Shown in pieces: positions 58,673-64,000 of a stretch of 64,000 bases of DNA. The notes under the pieces were generated by a model, which worked only from the letters and a program-made list of their open reading frames with translations, was not told where the DNA came from and ran no database searches. The position numbers were made by a program, and so were the translations under genes. The DNA comes from Caenorhabditis remanei (lineage: Eukaryota; Nematoda; Chromadorea; Rhabditida; Rhabditidae): contig NW_026526144.1 in the NCBI RefSeq assembly GCF_010183535.1, positions 207,055 to 271,054 of the forward strand. Reading direction: 5' to 3'. Every line of letters begins with the position of its first letter. Position 1 is the first letter of the stretch.

Positions 58673-59018
58673 TTTTGCCTTTTTTATTCTTCATTTACAT
58701 TATCGAAAACTGCTTATGAATGTGTTCGTTTGATTTTTAATACTGTTTTCATCAATAAAACAATCCATTTCATATGTTTATTTCAAGAATTAAGAAAAAA
58801 ATTATTTTTCGCTCCAATTTTTTTTTCCATTTGCAAAAATTTGCAAAACATTCATAAAATTATTGATTATTGATTTTCCTCATTTTCACGTTTGATTCAT
58901 ATTCGAGAAATGAAATCTACCAAGAAATTCATTTTGAAACTCTGATTCGGGTTACTGTCGATTTTTTTCAAATAGCGAAAATGAAATGTTCAAAACACTT
59001 ATTTTCGAATTCTTTTTA

Positions 59019-59120
59019 GTTATTTTGTCTCCCCTAAAGGAGACGTTCCAAAATTTATAGCTAACGCCAAATTTCTTTGGGTCAGTTTTCGGGCGTACCT
59101 CAAACTTGGGTAATTAAACC
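59019..59120 (-). ncRNA. SL1 RNA gene, copy 22
   Basis: Intact copy, standard spacing. Confidence 0.95.
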
Positions 59121-59478
59121 GAAGCTATCGGTGTGTCTCTAGACTTACGCAAACGCAGCGGCCGACACCAATCGAGGCTCGCGACCGTCACTATCTTTTC
59201 ACTACTCTTCTTCTTCTTCTTCACTTCCCAAAATTACCTATCCAAACTTGGGTAATTAATTCGGGACACACACTAACTCTCAAACTTGGGTAATTAATTA
59301 TTGAAAAAGTCTCAAACTTGGGTAATTAAGTCTTTACACAAACTCTCGAACTTGGGTAATTCTACCCACTTTCATCGAGTTGTCATCATCTCACTACCAC
59401 TCCTCCTCCTCTCTAACCGCCATCGATTCTTTCCGATTTCCTCCCCATTTTTATACGAAGATTGGCGTTGAGAGAAAT

Positions 59479-59597
59479 GCTTACGACCATATCACGTTGA
59501 ATGCACGCCATCCCGTCCGATCTGGCAAGTTAAGCAACGTTGAGTCCAGTTAGTACTTGGATCGGAGACGGCCTGGGAATCCTGGATGTTGTAAGCT
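59479..59597 (+). rRNA. 5S rRNA gene, copy 21
   Basis: Intact 119-nt copy in a standard unit. Confidence 0.97.
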
Positions 59598-59943
59598 TTT
59601 TGCCTTTTTTATTCTTCATTTACATTATCGAAAACTGCTTATGAATGTGTTCGTTTGATTTTTAATACTGTTTTCATCAATAAAACAATCCATTTCATAT
59701 GTTTATTTCAAGAATTAAGAAAAAAATTATTTTTCGCTCCAATTTTTTTTTCCATTTGCAAAAATTTGCAAAACATTCATAAAATTATTGATTATTGATT
59801 TTCCTCATTTTCACGTTTGATTCATATTCGAGAAATGAAATCTACCAAGAAATTCATTTTGAAACTCTGATTCGGGTTACTGTCGATTTTTTTCAAATAG
59901 CGAAAATGAAATGTTCAAAACACTTATTTTCGAATTCTTTTTA

Positions 59944-60045
59944 GTTATTTTGTCTCCCCTAAAGGAGACGTTCCAAAATTTATAGCTAACGCCAAATTTC
60001 TTTGGGTCAGTTTTCGGGCGTACCTCAAACTTGGGTAATTAAACC
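59944..60045 (-). ncRNA. SL1 RNA gene, copy 23
   Basis: Intact copy, standard spacing. Confidence 0.95.
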
Positions 60046-60403
60046 GAAGCTATCGGTGTGTCTCTAGACTTACGCAAACGCAGCGGCCGACACCAATCGA
60101 GGCTCGCGACCGTCACTATCTTTTCACTACTCTTCTTCTTCTTCTTCACTTCCCAAAATTACCTATCCAAACTTGGGTAATTAATTCGGGACACACACTA
60201 ACTCTCAAACTTGGGTAATTAATTATTGAAAAAGTCTCAAACTTGGGTAATTAAGTCTTTACACAAACTCTCGAACTTGGGTAATTCTACCCACTTTCAT
60301 CGAGTTGTCATCATCTCACTACCACTCCTCCTCCTCTCTAACCGCCATCGATTCTTTCCGATTTCCTCCCCATTTTTATACGAAGATTGGCGTTGAGAGA
60401 AAT

Positions 60404-60522
60404 GCTTACGACCATATCACGTTGAATGCACGCCATCCCGTCCGATCTGGCAAGTTAAGCAACGTTGAGTCCAGTTAGTACTTGGATCGGAGACGGCCTG
60501 GGAATCCTGGATGTTGTAAGCT
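60404..60522 (+). rRNA. 5S rRNA gene, copy 22
   Basis: Intact; heads a 924-bp unit. Confidence 0.97.
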
Positions 60523-60867
60523 TTTTGCCTTTTTTATTCTTCATTTACATTATCGAAAACTGCTTATGAATGTGTTCGTTTGATTTTTAATACTGTTTTC
60601 ATCAATAAAACAATCCATTTCATATGTTTATTTCAAGAATTAAGAAAAAAATTATTTTTCGCTCCAATTTTTTTTTCCATTTGCAAAAATTTGCAAAACA
60701 TTCATAAAATTATTGATTATTGATTTTCCTCATTTTCACGTTTGATTCATATTCGAGAAATGAAATCTACCAAGAAATTCATTTTGAAACTCTGATTCGG
60801 GTTACTGTCGATTTTTTCAAATAGCGAAAATGAAATGTTCAAAACACTTATTTTCGAATTCTTTTTA

Positions 60868-60969
60868 GTTATTTTGTCTCCCCTAAAGGAGACGTTCCAA
60901 AATTTATAGCTAACGCCAAATTTCTTTGGGTCAGTTTTCGGGCGTACCTCAAACTTGGGTAATTAAACC
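60868..60969 (-). ncRNA. SL1 RNA gene, copy 24
   Basis: Intact; 1 bp closer to its 5S gene. Confidence 0.95.
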
Positions 60970-61327
60970 GAAGCTATCGGTGTGTCTCTAGACTTACGCA
61001 AACGCAGCGGCCGACACCAATCGAGGCTCGCGACCGTCACTATCTTTTCACTACTCTTCTTCTTCTTCTTCACTTCCCAAAATTACCTATCCAAACTTGG
61101 GTAATTAATTCGGGACACACACTAACTCTCAAACTTGGGTAATTAATTATTGAAAAAGTCTCAAACTTGGGTAATTAAGTCTTTACACAAACTCTCGAAC
61201 TTGGGTAATTCTACCCACTTTCATCGAGTTGTCATCATCTCACTACCACTCCTCCTCCTCTCTAACCGCCATCGATTCTTTCCGATTTCCTCCCCATTTT
61301 TATACGAAGATTGGCGTTGAGAGAAAT

Positions 61328-61446
61328 GCTTACGACCATATCACGTTGAATGCACGCCATCCCGTCCGATCTGGCAAGTTAAGCAACGTTGAGTCCAGTT
61401 AGTACTTGGATCGGAGACGGCCTGGGAATCCTGGATGTTGTAAGCT
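61328..61446 (+). rRNA. 5S rRNA gene, copy 23
   Basis: Intact; heads a 924-bp unit. Confidence 0.97.
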
Positions 61447-61791
61447 TTTTGCCTTTTTTATTCTTCATTTACATTATCGAAAACTGCTTATGAATGTGTT
61501 CGTTTGATTTTTAATACTGTTTTCATCAATAAAACAATCCATTTCATATGTTTATTTCAAGAATTAAGAAAAAAATTATTTTTCGCTCCAATTTTTTTTC
61601 CATTTGCAAAAATTTGCAAAACATTCATAAAATTATTGATTATTGATTTTCCTCATTTTCACGTTTGATTCATATTCGAGAAATGAAATCTACCAAGAAA
61701 TTCATTTTGAAACTCTGATTCGGGTTACTGTCGATTTTTTTCAAATAGCGAAAATGAAATGTTCAAAACACTTATTTTCGAATTCTTTTTA

Positions 61792-61893
61792 GTTATTTTG
61801 TCTCCCCTAAAGGAGACGTTCCAAAATTTATAGCTAACGCCAAATTTCTTTGGGTCAGTTTTCGGGCGTACCTCAAACTTGGGTAATTAAACC
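61792..61893 (-). ncRNA. SL1 RNA gene, copy 25
   Basis: Intact; 1 bp closer to its 5S gene. Confidence 0.95.
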
Positions 61894-62251
61894 GAAGCTA
61901 TCGGTGTGTCTCTAGACTTACGCAAACGCAGCGGCCGACACCAATCGAGGCTCGCGACCGTCACTATCTTTTCACTACTCTTCTTCTTCTTCTTCACTTC
62001 CCAAAATTACCTATCCAAACTTGGGTAATTAATTCGGGACACACACTAACTCTCAAACTTGGGTAATTAATTATTGAAAAAGTCTCAAACTTGGGTAATT
62101 AAGTCTTTACACAAACTCTCGAACTTGGGTAATTCTACCCACTTTCATCGAGTTGTCATCATCTCACTACCACTCCTCCTCCTCTCTAACCGCCATCGAT
62201 TCTTTCCGATTTCCTCCCCATTTTTATACGAAGATTGGCGTTGAGAGAAAT

Positions 62252-62370
62252 GCTTACGACCATATCACGTTGAATGCACGCCATCCCGTCCGATCTGGCA
62301 AGTTAAGCAACGTTGAGTCCAGTTAGTACTTGGATCGGAGACGGCCTGGGAATCCTGGATGTTGTAAGCT
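62252..62370 (+). rRNA. 5S rRNA gene, copy 24
   Basis: Intact 119-nt copy in a standard unit. Confidence 0.97.
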
Positions 62371-62716
62371 TTTTGCCTTTTTTATTCTTCATTTACATTA
62401 TCGAAAACTGCTTATGAATGTGTTCGTTTGATTTTTAATACTGTTTTCATCAATAAAACAATCCATTTCATATGTTTATTTCAAGAATTAAGAAAAAAAT
62501 TATTTTTCGCTCCAATTTTTTTTTCCATTTGCAAAAATTTGCAAAACATTCATAAAATTATTGATTATTGATTTTCCTCATTTTCACGTTTGATTCATAT
62601 TCGAGAAATGAAATCTACCAAGAAATTCATTTTGAAACTCTGATTCGGGTTACTGTCGATTTTTTTCAAATAGCGAAAATGAAATGTTCAAAACACTTAT
62701 TTTCGAATTCTTTTTA

Positions 62717-62818
62717 GTTATTTTGTCTCCCCTAAAGGAGACGTTCCAAAATTTATAGCTAACGCCAAATTTCTTTGGGTCAGTTTTCGGGCGTACCTCA
62801 AACTTGGGTAATTAAACC
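62717..62818 (-). ncRNA. SL1 RNA gene, copy 26
   Basis: Intact copy, standard spacing. Confidence 0.95.
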
Positions 62819-63176
62819 GAAGCTATCGGTGTGTCTCTAGACTTACGCAAACGCAGCGGCCGACACCAATCGAGGCTCGCGACCGTCACTATCTTTTCAC
62901 TACTCTTCTTCTTCTTCTTCACTTCCCAAAATTACCTATCCAAACTTGGGTAATTAATTCGGGACACACACTAACTCTCAAACTTGGGTAATTAATTATT
63001 GAAAAAGTCTCAAACTTGGGTAATTAAGTCTTTACACAAACTCTCGAACTTGGGTAATTCTACCCACTTTCATCGAGTTGTCATCATCTCACTACCACTC
63101 CTCCTCCTCTCTAACCGCCATCGATTCTTTCCGATTTCCTCCCCATTTTTATACGAAGATTGGCGTTGAGAGAAAT

Positions 63177-63295
63177 GCTTACGACCATATCACGTTGAAT
63201 GCACGCCATCCCGTCCGATCTGGCAAGTTAAGCAACGTTGAGTCCAGTTAGTACTTGGATCGGAGACGGCCTGGGAATCCTGGATGTTGTAAGCT
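63177..63295 (+). rRNA. 5S rRNA gene, copy 25
   Basis: Intact; its unit runs off the window. Confidence 0.97.
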
Positions 63296-63640
63296 TTTTG
63301 CCTTTTTTATTCTTCATTTACATTATCGAAAACTGCTTATGAATGTGTTCGTTTGATTTTTAATACTGTTTTCATCAATAAAACAATCCATTTCATATGT
63401 TTATTTCAAGAATTAAGAAAAAATTATTTTTCGCTCCAATTTTTTTTTCCATTTGCAAAAATTTGCAAAACATTCATAAAATTATTGATTATTGATTTTC
63501 CTCATTTTCACGTTTGATTCATATTCGAGAAATGAAATCTACCAAGAAATTCATTTTGAAACTCTGATTCGGGTTACTGTCGATTTTTTTCAAATAGCGA
63601 AAATGAAATGTTCAAAACACTTATTTTCGAATTCTTTTTA

Positions 63641-63742
63641 GTTATTTTGTCTCCCCTAAAGGAGACGTTCCAAAATTTATAGCTAACGCCAAATTTCTTT
63701 GGGTCAGTTTTCGGGCGTACCTCAAACTTGGGTAATTAAACC
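63641..63742 (-). ncRNA. SL1 RNA gene, copy 27
   Basis: Intact; 1 bp closer to its 5S gene because one A is missing near 63420. Confidence 0.95.
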
Positions 63743-64000
63743 GAAGCTATCGGTGTGTCTCTAGACTTACGCAAACGCAGCGGCCGACACCAATCGAGGC
63801 TCGCGACCGTCACTATCTTTTCACTACTCTTCTTCTTCTTCTTCACTTCCCAAAATTACCTATCCAAACTTGGGTAATTAATTCGGGACACACACTAACT
63901 CTCAAACTTGGGTAATTAATTATTGAAAAAGTCTCAAACTTGGGTAATTAAGTCTTTACACAAACTCTCGAACTTGGGTAATTCTACCCACTTTCATCGA

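Larger units (their letters stand above)
53007..64000. repeat. 5S/SL1 tandem array, segment 4
   Basis: Eleven intact 5S and twelve SL1 genes, continuing past the window end. Units are 925 bp except three of 924 bp, each missing one base of a homopolymer (near 60816, 61595 and 63420). A G to A change follows an SL1-like copy at 57480. Confidence 0.95.

Noticed and set aside
1213..64000. CRISPR-like array
   Set aside because: Regular repeats here are 925-bp 5S/SL1 units; the short SL1-like repeats have irregular spacers identical between units, and the genome is eukaryotic.

Overview
The window comes from a nematode genome, almost certainly a Caenorhabditis species other than C. elegans. The backbone is a tandem array of a ~925-bp unit. 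Each unit carries a 119-nt 5S rRNA gene on the + strand and a ~102-nt SL1 spliced-leader RNA gene on the - strand. This opposed 5S/SL1 arrangement is characteristic of Caenorhabditis. The SL1 exon is exact, but the SL1 RNA just after the donor site and the unit length differ from what I know of C. elegans. I count 25 uninterrupted 5S genes, one 5S gene split by a transposon, and 27 SL1 genes.

Layout. 1-812: 3' exons of an unrecognised multi-exon protein gene, then ~400 bp of spacer with a palindromic GGGCCACGTGGCCC cluster. 1213 onward: the 5S/SL1 array, broken by four independent insertions. (1) 2789-6492: a Kolobok-type DNA transposon with TTAA target duplication, 257-bp terminal inverted repeats and a THAP-domain transposase. 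(2) ~12899-18229: a 5'-truncated NeSL-1-like non-LTR retrotransposon (Ulp1-type protease, reverse transcriptase, restriction-like endonuclease). Its 3' region carries a 595-bp hAT-like MITE (8-bp target duplication) filled with GGAAGAA repeats. (3) 23916-51036: a Ty3/Gypsy-class LTR retrotransposon (216-bp LTRs, 4-bp CTAA duplication). It has an envelope-like, furin-site, membrane-anchored segment between gag and protease. Its integrase zinc finger is split by an 18,707-bp element (30941-49647). (4) 51108-53006: a 1.9-kb TA-flanked MITE inside the fifth nucleotide position of a 5S gene.

The most unusual object is the 18.7-kb element. It has a 6-bp target duplication (TCCGAG) and AG...CT ends, the hallmarks of Polinton/Maverick elements. 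It is almost wholly a palindrome of two ~9,060-bp arms around a 588-bp spacer. Each arm carries a complete 18-exon gene for a ~1,330-aa protein-primed-type family B DNA polymerase and a small two-exon gene paralogous to the polymerase N-terminus. I see no integrase, capsid, ATPase or protease gene. The centre is a 624-bp segment whose own ends copy the element terminus. This suggests that a short non-autonomous relative sat inside an ancestral Maverick and its inverted ends nucleated duplication of the polymerase side and loss of the other side.

The 5S and SL1 genes supply RNAs for ribosomes and for trans-splicing. Redundancy of the array makes it a tolerant landing site, which explains at least six nested mobile elements here. 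Intron-exon models were made by eye from GT/AG sites and reading frame continuity; no transcript data were available.
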